Notes: a model not told the origin generated them from the sequence alone. A stretch of DNA of 64,000 nucleotides from JAZDRH01 sp047470865 (GCF_047470865.1 NZ_JAZDRH010000007.1:62001-126000); one strand, 5' to 3'; positions 44,265 through 55,413 are shown, numbered from the stretch's first letter. Numbers and translations are program-made.

Positions 44265-45674
44265 TTACAAAGCTTTACCGCGATTTCCATGCTGACTAAC
44301 AAAGTTTTGTACTGCCTTAATATCATTCGCCAGCACAGTACAACGCTCTTCACGCTCAAATAAATCGACCATATGCGCAGGAAGCGCTGGTGTTTTGCCA
44401 GGCACTGCCTTTTCGACTGCTTCTGGGAATTTAACAGGATGCGCTGTGCCTAGTGTAATCATTGGCACTGCCAAGCTACGGCGACACTCACGTGCGGCAT
44501 GAACCCCAATAGCCGTATGAGGATCTAGTAACTCACCAGTTTGGGCATAAACCTGAGCAATAGTTGCGCAGGTTTGCTCATCATTGACAGCGAGTGAGTC
44601 AAATAGCTTACGCACTTCAATCCAACGATCCTCTTCTACCGCAAGCTTACCTGTGGCCTTAAAGTCATCCATTAATTGAGCGACCAAAGCACCGTTACGA
44701 CCATGCATATCAAATAAAAGGCGCTCAAAATTTGACGACACCATAATATCCATTGACGGCGATAATGTTGGATGCAAGGTATCTTTAAAGTACTGATTGC
44801 CGCTCATGAAGCGATGCAAAATATCATTGCGGTTGGTTGCCACAATCAATTGATTGATTGGCAGACCCATATTTCGCGCCAAGTAGCCCGCAAAAATATC
44901 GCCAAAATTACCAGTTGGTACAGAGAACGCAACGGAGCGTGCCGGCGCACCTACTTGTAATGCAGCATGGAAGTAATACACCACTTGCGCCATGATCCGT
45001 GCCCAGTTAATAGAATTAACTGCCACTAGGCGTGTGCCTTTTAAGAAGGCTTGGTCAGCGAAACTAGCTTTGACCATTTCTTGGCAATCGTCAAAATTAC
45101 CTTCGATAGCGATATTATGGATGTTATCGCTAATGGCGCTCGTCATCTGGCGGCGCTGAACCTCAGAAACACGGTTATGTGGATGCAGAATAAAAATATC
45201 CACATTCTCGCAACGGCGACAACCTTCAATAGCCGCAGATCCAGTATCACCTGAAGTAGCGCCCAAAATAACAGCACGCTCATTACGTTTAGTCAGCATG
45301 TGGTCAAGCAAACGGCCTAACAATTGCAAAGCGAAATCTTTAAATGCTAAGGTCGGGCCATGGAACAGCTCCAATACCCACTCATTGCTATCGAGCTGAC
45401 GCAATGGCGCAACCGCTGCGTGCGCAAAAACCGCATAGGTTTCTTCAAGGATTTGTTTAAAGTCTGCATCACTAATGCTTCCCTCAACAAAAGGGCGCAT
45501 CACATGAAAAGCCAACTCATGATAAGGCAAGCCGTTCCATGATTGAATCTGCTCAAGCGTAAAGCGAGGTAGATTTTCTGGAACATAAAGTCCACCATCA
45601 TTAGCCAAGCCAGCTAATAATACTTCTTCAAAATTCAATGCCGGCGCATTGCCGCGAGTACTGATATAACGCAT
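44265..45674 (-). CDS. thrC: Threonine synthase
   Basis: A 469-residue PLP enzyme of the long bacterial type, converting O-phosphohomoserine to threonine. The PLP lysine lies in GPTLAFKDFALQLLG; the phosphate-binding region is GATSGDTGSAAIEG; SVPTGNFGDIFAGY is also typical. Start MRYISTRGNAPALNFEE is the family beginning. Lies 26 bases after hom in the same transcript. Confidence 0.97.
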   Translation of the reverse strand: MRYISTRGNAPALNFEEVLLAGLANDGGLYVPENLPRFTLEQIQSWNGLPYHELAFHVMRPFVEGSISDADFKQILEETYAVFAHAAVAPLRQLDSNEWVLELFHGPTLAFKDFALQLLGRLLDHMLTKRNERAVILGATSGDTGSAAIEGCRRCENVDIFILHPHNRVSEVQRRQMTSAISDNIHNIAIEGNFDDCQEMVKASFADQAFLKGTRLVAVNSINWARIMAQVVYYFHAALQVGAPARSVAFSVPTGNFGDIFAGYLARNMGLPINQLIVATNRNDILHRFMSGNQYFKDTLHPTLSPSMDIMVSSNFERLLFDMHGRNGALVAQLMDDFKATGKLAVEEDRWIEVRKLFDSLAVNDEQTCATIAQVYAQTGELLDPHTAIGVHAARECRRSLAVPMITLGTAHPVKFPEAVEKAVPGKTPALPAHMVDLFEREERCTVLANDIKAVQNFVSQHGNRGKAL

Positions 45675-45700
45675 ATCTAAACCTGTTAGCCTTACGCCAA

Positions 45701-47008
45701 TTAATTAGTTAACTGCTCAACACGAATACGCACTACGTTACCTGTAATGCTGTCTAGCGCTTCAAGTGCAACAATTGCATCATTAATACGACTTTCTGTT
45801 ACGCGATGCGTTACAAGAATCATTGGCACCTTGCCTTCCTGTTCATCCGCTTCTTGTTGAATAATAGACTCAATATTGATTCCACGCTCAGACATAATAG
45901 ACGCTACTTTGGCTAGTACACCTGGATTATCACTGGCTTGAATACGTAAATAGTACGCACTTTCACAGTCAGTGATTGGCAGAATCGGCAAGCTCGATAA
46001 TGCATCTGTTTGGAATGCTAGATAAGGGACTCGTGCTTCTGGCTCTGCTTCCATAACACGCGCAACATCAATAATATCTGCAATAACAGCCGAAGCGGTT
46101 GGCTCCATGCCAGCCCCAGCGCCGTAATACAAAGTATCGCCAATGGCATCGCCATTCACCATAACTGCATTCATCACACCATTAACATTGGCGATTAAAC
46201 GATCTGCAGGGATTAATGTAGGATGTACACGTAATTCAATACCTTTCTCAGTACGACGCGCCACACCTAAATGCTTAATGCGATAACCTAGTTTCTCTGC
46301 ATAATTCACATCTGTTGTCGTCAACTGAGTGATGCCTTCTGTATAGGCCTTATCAAACTGTAATGGAATACCAAAAGCGATAGATGCCAAAATAGTTAGC
46401 TTATGAGCTGCATCAATGCCTTCAACATCAAACGTTGGATCAGCTTCGGCATAGCCTAGTGCTTGAGCTTCCTTTAGCACATCTTCAAAAGCACGGCCCT
46501 TCTCACGCATTTCGCTTAAAATAAAGTTGCCCGTACCATTAATAATGCCAGCTAACCAGTTAATGCGATTAGCTGCTAAGCCTTCACGAATAGCTTTAAT
46601 AACAGGAATGCCACCAGCTACAGCAGCCTCAAAACCAACACACACGCCTTTTTCACGGGCCTTAGCAAAAATTTCATTGCCATGTACTGCAATGAGCGCT
46701 TTATTGGCTGTAATAACATGCTTGCCGTTTTCTATTGCTTGCAAAACGAGATCTTTTGCAATGGTGTAGCCACCAATTAGCTCAACGACCACATCAATTT
46801 CAGGGTTAGTAACAACGGTGAATACATCATCGGTAATAAGCGTATCGCTGGTATCGCAGTTAGGGTTCAGTGCACGGGTAGCTACTTGCACAACCTCTAT
46901 AGCGCGACCCGCACGACGGGTAATCTCTTCTGCGTTGCGCTTGAGTACGTTAAAGGTACCGCCACCCACAGTACCTAGTCCACATATACCAACTTTTACC
47001 GGTTTCAC
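45701..47008 (-). CDS. hom: Homoserine dehydrogenase
   Basis: A 435-residue NAD(P)-dependent enzyme: Rossmann loop GLGTVGGGTF, catalytic region EAAVAGGIPVIKAIREGLAANRINWLAGIINGTGNFIL, YAEADPTFDVEGIDAAHKL, and a C-terminal ACT domain (about 350-430, ASDNPGVLAKVASIMSERGINIESI) for threonine feedback. Monofunctional Pseudomonas type without aspartokinase. No attenuator peptide with Thr/Ile codons is visible upstream. Confidence 0.97.
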   Translation of the reverse strand: MKPVKVGICGLGTVGGGTFNVLKRNAEEITRRAGRAIEVVQVATRALNPNCDTSDTLITDDVFTVVTNPEIDVVVELIGGYTIAKDLVLQAIENGKHVITANKALIAVHGNEIFAKAREKGVCVGFEAAVAGGIPVIKAIREGLAANRINWLAGIINGTGNFILSEMREKGRAFEDVLKEAQALGYAEADPTFDVEGIDAAHKLTILASIAFGIPLQFDKAYTEGITQLTTTDVNYAEKLGYRIKHLGVARRTEKGIELRVHPTLIPADRLIANVNGVMNAVMVNGDAIGDTLYYGAGAGMEPTASAVIADIIDVARVMEAEPEARVPYLAFQTDALSSLPILPITDCESAYYLRIQASDNPGVLAKVASIMSERGINIESIIQQEADEQEGKVPMILVTHRVTESRINDAIVALEALDSITGNVVRIRVEQLTN

Positions 47009-47162
47009 GCTATATCTTCCCCGTAAAATGAATTGAAAAGCAATTTAATTAAAGTTCTTATCTCTAGCACTGCAACTTGCTAGATCATGAAAAAGTAGCC
47101 TGTAAGGCTATCACATTTGGCAAAAAAACGTATCAGTCATTATTGAATAATCCGCCCAAGTA

Positions 47163-48062
47163 CTATGCCCTTGGATGATGCTGCTCATGTAGTTGCTGCA
47201 ATCTGGCACGTGCCACATGCGTATAAATCTGCGTTGTTGATAAATCTGTATGGCCTAACAGCATTTGTACAACTCGCAAATCCGCACCATGATTAAGCAA
47301 ATGCGTAGCAAAGGCATGACGCAATGTATGGGGCGACAAGTGTTTATTAATCCCAGCAACCTGTGCGTGCAACTTAATGCGATGCCAGAATGTTTGACGC
47401 GTCATTTGCACTGCTCTATTGCTGGGAAACACTACATCTGAAGCCCTACCTTGTAGCAAGGTTAAGCGTGCTCCCTGTAAGTAATCTGTCAAACTATCAA
47501 TCGCTTGCTCACCCAGTGGTACTAGACGCTCTTTATCACCTTTACCTGTAATACGAATAACCCCTTGCCGTAGATTAACTTCGTCCAACCTAAGGCTAAC
47601 TAACTCAGTTACACGTAGTCCACAAGCATATAGCACTTCTAACATGCAGCGATCACGTATGCCCAAAGTATCTGTTAAGTCAGGAGCTGCTAGTAATGCT
47701 TCTACATCAGCTTCAGATAATGAGGCCGGTAAAGCACGCCCCACTTTAGGAAGTTCTACCTGTAATGTAGGGTCTTTTTCGATACGCTTTTCTTCTAACA
47801 AATAATGATAAAAACCGCGTACCCCTGAAAGAAAGCGCGCAGTAGAACGTGCCTTATAGTTTTCTTGCATGCGAAACGCTAAATAGTCCAAAACATGTAA
47901 CCGCTCAACTTGATCCAAGCGCACCTGCTGTTTCACCTCAAGCCATGCTGCAAAATGCGTAAGATCACTGTGATAAGCACTGCGTGTATTTTGCGACAAA
48001 CCACGTTGCAACCAGAGCGCATCTAAGTACTGATTAATCAATGTTTCATTGCTTATAACCAT
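47163..48062 (-). CDS. xerD: Site-specific tyrosine recombinase XerD
   Basis: A 299-residue recombinase that resolves chromosome dimers with XerC at dif. N-terminal SAM-like domain; catalytic residues R in CGLRVTELVSL, K in TGKGDKERLVPL, HxxR in SPHTLRHAFATHLL, H in LLGHTDLSTTQIYTHV with the Tyr. In Pseudomonas dsbC stands between xerD and hom; here the 154-base gap holds no gene. Confidence 0.96.
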   Translation of the reverse strand: MVISNETLINQYLDALWLQRGLSQNTRSAYHSDLTHFAAWLEVKQQVRLDQVERLHVLDYLAFRMQENYKARSTARFLSGVRGFYHYLLEEKRIEKDPTLQVELPKVGRALPASLSEADVEALLAAPDLTDTLGIRDRCMLEVLYACGLRVTELVSLRLDEVNLRQGVIRITGKGDKERLVPLGEQAIDSLTDYLQGARLTLLQGRASDVVFPSNRAVQMTRQTFWHRIKLHAQVAGINKHLSPHTLRHAFATHLLNHGADLRVVQMLLGHTDLSTTQIYTHVARARLQQLHEQHHPRA

Positions 48063-48234
48063 ATTTCAAACGTCCTTACACCTAGCAATTCAGACTATTA
48101 CACTCGGTTATATCTTTTTCTATATAACTATTAATTCTTAAAAACAGACCCACTTCATAGCTTTTGATATTTTGTTAATAAATACTTAATTACGAAAAAG
48201 ATAAGCAATTCACAAAAGCCTGTTTGGAGTCTTT

Positions 48235-48375
48235 ATGCATCAAGATGATACCAATGACCAACCAACGAAACGCCGTGAATGGCTCTCTTTCTTTACCATT
48301 GTTGCCATTGTATTCCCTATTCTAACACTTGGCTTTATTGGGGCTTATGGACTGATAGTTTGGTTAACACAGTAA
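48235..48375 (+). CDS. torE: TorE/NapE-family small membrane protein
   Basis: A 46-residue frame with GGAG ahead of its ATG. The N-terminus is polar and basic (TKRREWLSFF), then one membrane helix IVAIVFPILTLGFIGAYGLIVW, the TorE/NapE pattern. The torECAD operon of Shewanella has the same order. Its function is unknown; it is thought to help membrane electron transfer. It lies 12 bases before torC. Confidence 0.88.
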   Translation: MHQDDTNDQPTKRREWLSFFTIVAIVFPILTLGFIGAYGLIVWLTQ

Positions 48376-48387
48376 AGGGAGGTCAGC

Positions 48388-49572
48388 GTGTTTAAATTAA
48401 TAAAAATATTCTGGAACACTATTAGCAAACCTGCCACAAAAATTAGCTTAGGTGTTCTAACTGTTGTGAGTTTCTTGGCTGGAATTATTTTTTGGGGTGG
48501 ATTTAATACCGCCATGGAAGTGACAAATACTGAAGAATTTTGTACCAGTTGTCACGCCATGCGTGACAACCCTTACCAAGAGTTACAAGGAACCATTCAC
48601 TGGAGCAACCGCTCAGGAGTGCGTGCCATTTGTTCTGATTGCCACGTTCCGCATAATTGGACAGATAAAATTGCACGAAAAATGCAAGCCAGTAATGAAG
48701 TATATTCAGCCATTGTTGGCACTATTGATACGCGTGAAAAGTTTTTAGATAGACGCCTTGTGCTCGCTCAGCGCGAATGGAACCGTATGAGCAAAAATGG
48801 CTCGCTAGAATGTCGAAACTGCCATGATTATAAGAGCATGGATTTCTCCAAAATGTCGCTTAAAGCACAAACTCAAATGCGTGCCGCCGCCGCTCGCAAC
48901 CAAAGCTGCATTGATTGCCATAAAGGTATTGCACACCATCTACCTGAAATGGGTAATTCATTAGATCCAAAACTACAAGCACTCATTAGTCAGAACAACC
49001 ATCTATCTTACAAAAACACACATACCTATTACCCTATTGTTGAAACTAAACTCTATAAAGACCCCGCTTTAACTGAAGAAGTGGGCACACTTTTAGCTGC
49101 TACGCCATTACAACTCACACAAGAAAAAGACAAAGCATTGCAGGTTTCTATTGACGCTTGGCGTAAAGATAAAGGCTTTGGTCGTGTTCTCTATAACGAT
49201 TTTGGGTTAAATATTCGCTCTGCTATTTTGGAGAAAGATTTTGCCCAAAGTGATGCCATCAATATCCTCAATAAAAAAGAAGATGACATGACTGGGCTAG
49301 ATTGGCAGCAGGTCAAATTAACTGGCTGGGTGAAATCTGAAAACCTGACAGATAAAGTAGATCACCTATGGGATTACGCAAAAGATACTTACCAAAGCAA
49401 TTGTAGCGTCTGCCACGCTCAACCTGCTGTCGACCATTTTGATGCTAACACTTGGCCAGGATTATTTGATGGCATGGTGGGGTTCACCAATATGAACAAG
49501 CAAACTCAAAGTTTGGTACTCAAATACCTGCAATCACACTCTTCTGATTTTGCAAATAAACAGGAGCATTAA
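48388..49572 (+). CDS. torC: Pentahaem c-type cytochrome TorC
   Basis: A 394-residue membrane-anchored cytochrome, start GTG behind GGGAGG. One membrane helix (residues 18-38) and five CxxCH haem sites: CTSCH 52-56, CSDCH 82-86, CRNCH 142-146, CIDCH 174-178 (NapC/NirT-like part), and CSVCH 339-343 in the C-terminal domain that interacts with TorA. It passes electrons from menaquinol/ubiquinol to the periplasmic reductase. Three bases before torA. Confidence 0.95.
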   Translation: MFKLIKIFWNTISKPATKISLGVLTVVSFLAGIIFWGGFNTAMEVTNTEEFCTSCHAMRDNPYQELQGTIHWSNRSGVRAICSDCHVPHNWTDKIARKMQASNEVYSAIVGTIDTREKFLDRRLVLAQREWNRMSKNGSLECRNCHDYKSMDFSKMSLKAQTQMRAAAARNQSCIDCHKGIAHHLPEMGNSLDPKLQALISQNNHLSYKNTHTYYPIVETKLYKDPALTEEVGTLLAATPLQLTQEKDKALQVSIDAWRKDKGFGRVLYNDFGLNIRSAILEKDFAQSDAINILNKKEDDMTGLDWQQVKLTGWVKSENLTDKVDHLWDYAKDTYQSNCSVCHAQPAVDHFDANTWPGLFDGMVGFTNMNKQTQSLVLKYLQSHSSDFANKQEH

Positions 49573-49574
49573 TA

Positions 49575-52061
49575 ATGACGACACCTCTCTCCACTAGCCG
49601 CCGCCGTTTACTCCAAGGCTCTCTAGTAGCAGGTGTGAGCGCTTTATTTGCACCGAGTTTAACTGTCAAAGGTATGGCGCGGGCAGCTCAAGCAGGTGCC
49701 ACCAGCCAATGGAAAATCTCTGGCTCGCACTGGGGCGCATTGCGCGCCCGCATCGCCAATGGTGAAATTGCAGAAGTGGTTGCCTTTGAAAAAGATAAAA
49801 ACCCAACGGATATGCTTAATGGTATTCGCGGGCTAGTCCACAACCCTTCTCGCATTCGCTATCCCATGGTGCGTTTAGATTGGCTACGCAATAAAGAAAA
49901 AAGTGATAGAAGCCAGCGTGGAGATAACCGTTTCGTTCGCGTCACTTGGGACGAAGCTATTGATCTTTTTTACGAGGAACTCGAACGTATCCAGCAAACC
50001 TATGGTCCTTCTGGCTTATATGCTGGTGCTACTGGCTGGCGGCAAACAGGACAAATACACAGCTGTGGCAACCATATGAATCGTGCTATTGCCATGCACG
50101 GCAGCTTTGTTAGTAAAGCAGGCGATTACTCTACTGGCGCTGGCCAAGTAATAATGCCTTATGTACTAGGCTCAACTGAAGTCTATGCGCAAGGCACTTC
50201 ATGGCCATTAATCCTTGAAAACAGCAAGCTTATTGTGTTTTGGGCGAACGACCCAATTAAAAACCTACAGGTTGGCTGGAACTGTGAAACACATGAATCC
50301 TATGAGTACTTCAAGCAGCTCAAAGAAAAAATAGCCAATAAAGAAATTCGGGTTATCAGTATTGACCCTGTAAAAAGTAAAACTCAAAACTACTTAGGCT
50401 GTGAGCAAATCCAATTAAACCCGCTCACTGATGTGGCATTTATGTTGGCTATCTGCCATACGCTGTACACTGAAAACTTACATGATACAGCCTTTCTAGA
50501 AACTTATACGCTGGGTTTTGAACGCTTTATTCCTTATGTTTTAGGCAAGACAGAAGATAGCATTGAAAAAACACCAGAATGGGCAGAAACAATCTGTGGC
50601 GTACCTGCTGATACCATTCGTGAATTTTCCCGCCTACTGGTTCAAGATCGTACTCAATTGATGTTTGGCTGGGCAGTACAGCGCCAGCAACATGGTGAAC
50701 AGCCTTATTGGATGGGAGCCATTATTGCTTCTATGATTGGACAAATTGGTTTAGCTGGCGGAGGCATTAGTTATTCACATCACTACAGTGGTATTGGCGT
50801 ACCTGCAACTAGCGCTGCCAGTCCAGGCGCCTTTCCGCTAAACCCTGATGAAGGTGTTACACCTAAATACACCAATAAGGATTATCGCGGTGTTTCTGCT
50901 GTTATGCCTGTTGCTCGATGGATAGATGCGTTGCTTAAGCCCAACACTGTGATTGATTATAACGGCAGCAAAGTGACGCTCCCTGGTTTTAAAATGGCCG
51001 TCTTTTGTGGCTGTAATCCATGGCATCACCATCAAGATCACAACCGCATGCAACAAGCTTTTCAAGCATTAGAGACGGTTGTCACTGTTGACTATTCCTG
51101 GAATGCTACTTGCCGTTTTTCTGATATTGTTTTACCTGCTTGCACACAATTTGAACGCAATGATATTGATGTATATGGCGCTTATTGCACGCGAGGAATA
51201 TTAGCTATGCAGCGCTTGGTTGATCCGCTCTATCAATCACGTACAGATATGCATATTTTCCACGAGCTAACCAAACGTTTTGGCAAGGCTGATGCCTACT
51301 CACGCAAACTAGATGAAATGCAATGGATTGAGCTGTTATACGAAGAATGTCGTGAAGCCAATAAAGCCCAATATCCAATGCCTCCTTTTACTGAATTTTG
51401 GCAAACAGGCTACGTCGACTTCGGAGAAGGTCAAAACTGGGTACGCCACGCCGAATTTCGTGAAGATCCTGAAATTAACGCTTTGGGCACGCCATCAGGC
51501 TTTATTGAAATCTATAGCCGAAAAATTGCGAGTTTTAACTATCCAGACTGCAAGGGGCACCCTACCTGGATGGAGAAAGCTGAGCGCTCACACGGCGGGC
51601 CTTTGTCTAGCCAATTTCCCATTTGGCTGCAATCTTCACATCCCGACCAACGCTTACATTCACAAATGTGTGAATCGGACGAATACCGTGCCACTTATAG
51701 TGTACAAGGGCGAGAGCCCATTTATATGAACGCTACGGATGCGAAATCGCGTGGAATCAAAGATGGCGATCTCGTGCGTGTCTTCAATAATCGTGGGCAA
51801 GTACTCGTAGGCGTACGTATTTCAGATAATTTTCCTACAGGGGTCGCCCGCATCCATGAGGGAGGCTGGTACGCACCTTTAAGCACTGAAAAAGGAGCTC
51901 TAGATACCTATGGTAGCGCCAATACATTAACCCTTGATATTGGTACTTCTCGATTAGCCCAAGCAACCAGTGCAAATACATGCTTAGTAGAGATTGAGAA
52001 GTTCACAGGAAAAGTTCCTCCAGTAACAGCCTTTGGCGGACCAGAAGTAGTAGAAATCTAG
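49575..52061 (+). CDS. torA: Trimethylamine N-oxide reductase TorA
   Basis: An 828-residue bis-MGD molybdoenzyme of the DMSO-reductase family. The Tat signal is [13 protein letters not shown] (residues 8-20), cleaved near residue 38. The molybdenum-ligand serine lies in [38 protein letters not shown] and [21 protein letters not shown] are TorA-like. It reduces TMAO (or related N- or S-oxides) in the periplasm. TorD overlaps in function as its chaperone and begins one base after the stop. Confidence 0.95.
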   Translation: MTTPLSTSRRRLLQGSLVAGVSALFAPSLTVKGMARAAQAGATSQWKISGSHWGALRARIANGEIAEVVAFEKDKNPTDMLNGIRGLVHNPSRIRYPMVRLDWLRNKEKSDRSQRGDNRFVRVTWDEAIDLFYEELERIQQTYGPSGLYAGATGWRQTGQIHSCGNHMNRAIAMHGSFVSKAGDYSTGAGQVIMPYVLGSTEVYAQGTSWPLILENSKLIVFWANDPIKNLQVGWNCETHESYEYFKQLKEKIANKEIRVISIDPVKSKTQNYLGCEQIQLNPLTDVAFMLAICHTLYTENLHDTAFLETYTLGFERFIPYVLGKTEDSIEKTPEWAETICGVPADTIREFSRLLVQDRTQLMFGWAVQRQQHGEQPYWMGAIIASMIGQIGLAGGGISYSHHYSGIGVPATSAASPGAFPLNPDEGVTPKYTNKDYRGVSAVMPVARWIDALLKPNTVIDYNGSKVTLPGFKMAVFCGCNPWHHHQDHNRMQQAFQALETVVTVDYSWNATCRFSDIVLPACTQFERNDIDVYGAYCTRGILAMQRLVDPLYQSRTDMHIFHELTKRFGKADAYSRKLDEMQWIELLYEECREANKAQYPMPPFTEFWQTGYVDFGEGQNWVRHAEFREDPEINALGTPSGFIEIYSRKIASFNYPDCKGHPTWMEKAERSHGGPLSSQFPIWLQSSHPDQRLHSQMCESDEYRATYSVQGREPIYMNATDAKSRGIKDGDLVRVFNNRGQVLVGVRISDNFPTGVARIHEGGWYAPLSTEKGALDTYGSANTLTLDIGTSRLAQATSANTCLVEIEKFTGKVPPVTAFGGPEVVEI

Positions 52062-52062
52062 C

Positions 52063-52689
52063 ATGTTAAATGAAGTAGAACGCAGCACTTTGTACCGTTT
52101 ATTAGCAGGACTAATCCTACAAGAGTTACAAGGTCTGCGTTTTTTAGCCCTAAAAGATCACTGGCAAAGCCTTTTTAGTAACCTTGCTATTGCTCAAGAG
52201 TCGCTTAGCCCTACATGCCAGCGTTGTTTAGCTGCCATACAACATCTACTTACAAGCAAGGACGCAGAGCTAGAGTTACGTGCTGATTTCACACAGCTCT
52301 TTTTGCAGGATGCCAGTAAAACCAGTGCAGCCCCCTATGCAAGCCTTTATCAAGAGCAACCAAGCTTAGGAACCGTAAACCCAGCACTAATGGAGTGGTT
52401 TGACTATACGCAGCTAAAACTGAATGAGCATTATCATGAAACCAAGGATCATTTGGCGGCCTTGCTTGAGCTTATGGCTCACCTAATTGAGCAAAATGAC
52501 CACTCAGCTCAGCAAGCTTTTCTTAACGAACAAGTTTTGACTTGGTTACCTAAATGGGCACAACGTTGTCAGAAAACGAACTTAAGCAGTGACTTTTACC
52601 CAGCAGTAGCTCAACTCACTCTTGATTTTTGCAAGCAAGATCAAAATAATATGAAATTTCGATTTAACGGAAAACCCAGTAAAAGCTAA
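52063..52689 (+). CDS. torD: TorA-specific chaperone TorD
   Basis: A 208-residue helical TorD/DmsD-family protein. LRADFTQLFLQDASKTSAAPYASLYQE (around 70-98) and EWFDYTQLKLNEHYHETKDHLAALLELMAHLIEQ (107-145) are the chaperone signatures. It holds apo-TorA and its Tat signal until the cofactor is inserted. Last gene of the tor operon; no torS, torR or torT sensor genes are in the window. Confidence 0.93.
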   Translation: MLNEVERSTLYRLLAGLILQELQGLRFLALKDHWQSLFSNLAIAQESLSPTCQRCLAAIQHLLTSKDAELELRADFTQLFLQDASKTSAAPYASLYQEQPSLGTVNPALMEWFDYTQLKLNEHYHETKDHLAALLELMAHLIEQNDHSAQQAFLNEQVLTWLPKWAQRCQKTNLSSDFYPAVAQLTLDFCKQDQNNMKFRFNGKPSKS

Positions 52690-52704
52690 CGCTACCTACT
52701 ACTC

Positions 52705-54069
52705 TTAAGGTCGGTTCTGTACTTGCGACATACGTAAGCCACTAAATGCAGCGCCCGCCACAGCTAAGCTAAAAGCTAACCAAACGCTCGTATGCACAGG
52801 CGTATTAGACCAGTTGAAGAACACCGCAACTAAGGTAGCCCCCATAGTTTGCCCTGTTAGCCTTGCTGTTCCTAACATTCCACTGGCAGCGCCACTTCGA
52901 GAGACAGGCGCAGCACTGATAATAGTGTAGTTATTTGGTGACTGAAATAATGCAAAGCCAATACCACACAATGCAATACGCCAAATAAAATCAAAATTAG
53001 AGGGGTTAGCTGGCAGTAATGCTAAAAAAGCCAGCCCTGTGGCAAAAATACTCAGCCCCAACAGGCCTAATAATCCAGCATGCACACGCTCAACCAGGCG
53101 TCCAGCAAGTGGCGCAACACACATAACTGCAATTGGCCAAGGCGTTAGCAGTAAACCTGTTTTAACTACGCTATAGCCGAGCATATTTTGCAAGAAGAAC
53201 GGTAGTACCACTAAGGTTGCCATTTGTGCAGTAAAAGCACAAATAGAAGTAATCAAAGAAATACTAAAAATAGGAATTCGCAACAAATCAACAGGTAATA
53301 ATGGCGAATGTCGTCCTAGTTGACGCTTGACTAAAAAATAACCACTTACACAGCAAGCTAACAGCATAGTAAGAATTAATAACCAATGATATTGATGCGC
53401 CACACCGCTAATAGCTAGAAAAAATAGAGCAAATGTAATCCCATTTAATACAGCGCTAGGCGTATCAAATGAAGTCGCTACTTTTTTAGGTGTTTTACTG
53501 GGTAAAAACTGAAACGCTAAAATAACCGAAATAATGCCAATTGGTAGATTTATTAAAAAGAGCCAATGCCATGAGGCAAAAGACAATATTAAAGCGGCAA
53601 TACTTGGTCCTGCAGCAGCAGATAAAGCAACAACCATTGAATTGATTGCAATCCCACGCCCTAGATGAGTAGGGGAATATATTTGCCGTACTAACGCCGT
53701 ATTAACGCTCATAACAGCAGCTGAAGAAAACCCTTGCAACATACGCCCAGCCACCAAAACCTCTAAGTTAGAAGCCAGCGCGCACACCAATGAGGAGAAA
53801 ATAAAAGCAAGCAAGCCACATTGGTAAACCTTTTTATAGCCTATGCGATCTCCCAAGTAAGACAGAGACAACAAAGAAATCACAATAGCTAACTGAAAAG
53901 CATTTATGACCCAGATGGACTCCGCTTCGGAGACATGGAAATCTTTCGCTATACTAGGCAATGCCACATTAACAATAGCACCATCCAATACGGATAACAT
54001 AATGCCTAGGGCTATTGCAGTAATAGCGCCATAGCGTTGCGGAATAGGTAACCCTTGATGCTCGACCAT
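52705..54069 (-). CDS. DHA2-type MFS multidrug transporter
   Basis: A 454-residue transporter with about 14 membrane spans. Motif A (LGDRIGYKKVY), motif C-like GPSIAALIL, and MLSVLDGAIVNVALPSIAKD with WVINAFQLAIV at the start are typical of the QacA/SmvA group that exports cations, dyes and disinfectants by proton antiport. ATG 54069 is chosen over TTG 54078. It is convergent with torD and has no adjacent regulator gene. Confidence 0.88.
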   Translation of the reverse strand: MVEHQGLPIPQRYGAITAIALGIMLSVLDGAIVNVALPSIAKDFHVSEAESIWVINAFQLAIVISLLSLSYLGDRIGYKKVYQCGLLAFIFSSLVCALASNLEVLVAGRMLQGFSSAAVMSVNTALVRQIYSPTHLGRGIAINSMVVALSAAAGPSIAALILSFASWHWLFLINLPIGIISVILAFQFLPSKTPKKVATSFDTPSAVLNGITFALFFLAISGVAHQYHWLLILTMLLACCVSGYFLVKRQLGRHSPLLPVDLLRIPIFSISLITSICAFTAQMATLVVLPFFLQNMLGYSVVKTGLLLTPWPIAVMCVAPLAGRLVERVHAGLLGLLGLSIFATGLAFLALLPANPSNFDFIWRIALCGIGFALFQSPNNYTIISAAPVSRSGAASGMLGTARLTGQTMGATLVAVFFNWSNTPVHTSVWLAFSLAVAGAAFSGLRMSQVQNRP

Positions 54070-54411
54070 GAAAATCAACTAAATTAAATATTAAAACTGA
54101 CTTAGTTAAACATAAATACTATCTAAAAAGGCAGCATATCATTTCTTGTATCATTAAAACGCTGCTTGCTCTCACCATTAGCCAAAGCTATGGCGGCCAA
54201 CTCAACTAGACACAAAGCTACTAGTAACTAGCCAAGCTTAGCTCATACTATTAGATTTAAACGTAACACCTTACTCACTAAACCCACTAAACTGATAACT
54301 TAAGCCTAGCCTCCTAGTGAATATATTAACTGTACTGACTCACAGCGGGAAACTCACATGTAGATTACACTCTTTCGCTAACAGCACCTGACTTAAGCCA
54401 CAAGAAAAAGG
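54070..54411. other. Intergenic region between divergent MFS and hydrolase genes
   Basis: A 342-base AT-rich stretch with no reading frame, RNA gene or clear hairpin that I can support. ACTTAAGCC occurs twice (near 54298 and 54391). It must hold both promoters, which I could not locate with confidence. Confidence 0.5.
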
Positions 54412-55413
54412 ATGTCCCCGATGCTCACTCAACTTCTACAATACCTCTTCTGGATTTCACTTCTTTTAGCTGCGCTATATTGGCTAGCAGGTTACTACAA
54501 AAAAAAGGTTGAGCATCTATTGCCACCTAAGGGTAAGTTTATTCAAGTAAAACAACATCGTATTCACTACCGAGAATATGGACAAGGACCTTATTTATTA
54601 CTGATTCATGGTTTAACTGGTAATACAGGCGATCTTTGCTATAAACTTGCCCCTAAGCTAGCTGAAAACTTTCATGTTATAGTTATGGATCGCTTAGGTT
54701 GTGGCTACTCCAGCCAAACATCAGAAATCTATGCCGATATTAGTTTTCAAGCAGATCTCGCCGCTGACTTTTTAGCAGCACTAAATATTAAAAAAGCCTA
54801 TATTGCAGGACATTCGCTTGGCGGAGCTATTAGCCTTAACTTCGCAGTGCATCACCCTGAAATGACCGAGGCTTTGCTGCTTATATCTCCTGTAAGCATG
54901 CCAACCAATCAACTTCCATTTCCATTTACCTTACTTTATTTCTTACGCCCAGATCCTGTCCGTCGTTTTGCTAGCCGTTTTTTAGTTACACCCATAGCTT
55001 GGTCGACGCGCAATCTATCTATAAAGTCTATTTTTCACCCAGAGCCTGTGCCCTCTAATTTCGCTATCGAAGCAGAAGCGCTCTTAGGCACGCGCGCAGA
55101 AGCACTTTACGGCGCATCTTGTGATATTTTTGGTTGCCAAATAGGTATCACGCCTGAAATGGTTGTACGCTATAAAGAAATCAAGGTGCCTTGTTCTATT
55201 CTTTATGGCACTGCTGATCGGATACTGGACTACCATAAACATGGGTTAGCATTGCAATACTATATCCCTCAGTTAGAAATTACCTTATTAGCCAATAAAG
55301 GTCATATGATCACGGCTTCAGCGTACGAGCAAATTGCTAGCACAGCTGAACAACTAAAGCATCGAACTGAAACGCAAAATACACTAACCACTTTACAACA
55401 AAACAATGACTAA
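54412..55413 (+). CDS. Membrane-anchored alpha/beta-hydrolase
   Basis: A 333-residue hydrolase with an N-terminal membrane helix (residues 9-28), then an alpha/beta fold: oxyanion loop LLIHGLTGN, nucleophile elbow GHSLGG (S135), a lid, acid residue in YGTADRIL and histidine in NKGHMI. Likely an esterase or lipase acting on lipid or acyl substrates at the periplasmic or cytoplasmic face. ATG 54412 has its AAAAAGG too close; ATG 54421 has better spacing and may be the real start. Overlaps the following gene by eight bases. Confidence 0.85.
   Translation: MSPMLTQLLQYLFWISLLLAALYWLAGYYKKKVEHLLPPKGKFIQVKQHRIHYREYGQGPYLLLIHGLTGNTGDLCYKLAPKLAENFHVIVMDRLGCGYSSQTSEIYADISFQADLAADFLAALNIKKAYIAGHSLGGAISLNFAVHHPEMTEALLLISPVSMPTNQLPFPFTLLYFLRPDPVRRFASRFLVTPIAWSTRNLSIKSIFHPEPVPSNFAIEAEALLGTRAEALYGASCDIFGCQIGITPEMVVRYKEIKVPCSILYGTADRILDYHKHGLALQYYIPQLEITLLANKGHMITASAYEQIASTAEQLKHRTETQNTLTTLQQNND

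Noticed and set aside
48063..48234. FNR/ANR-like box (TTGATATTTTGTTAA) or Tor box ahead of torE
   Set aside because: The second half does not fit TTGAT-N4-ATCAA, and no pair of Tor-box repeats is visible.
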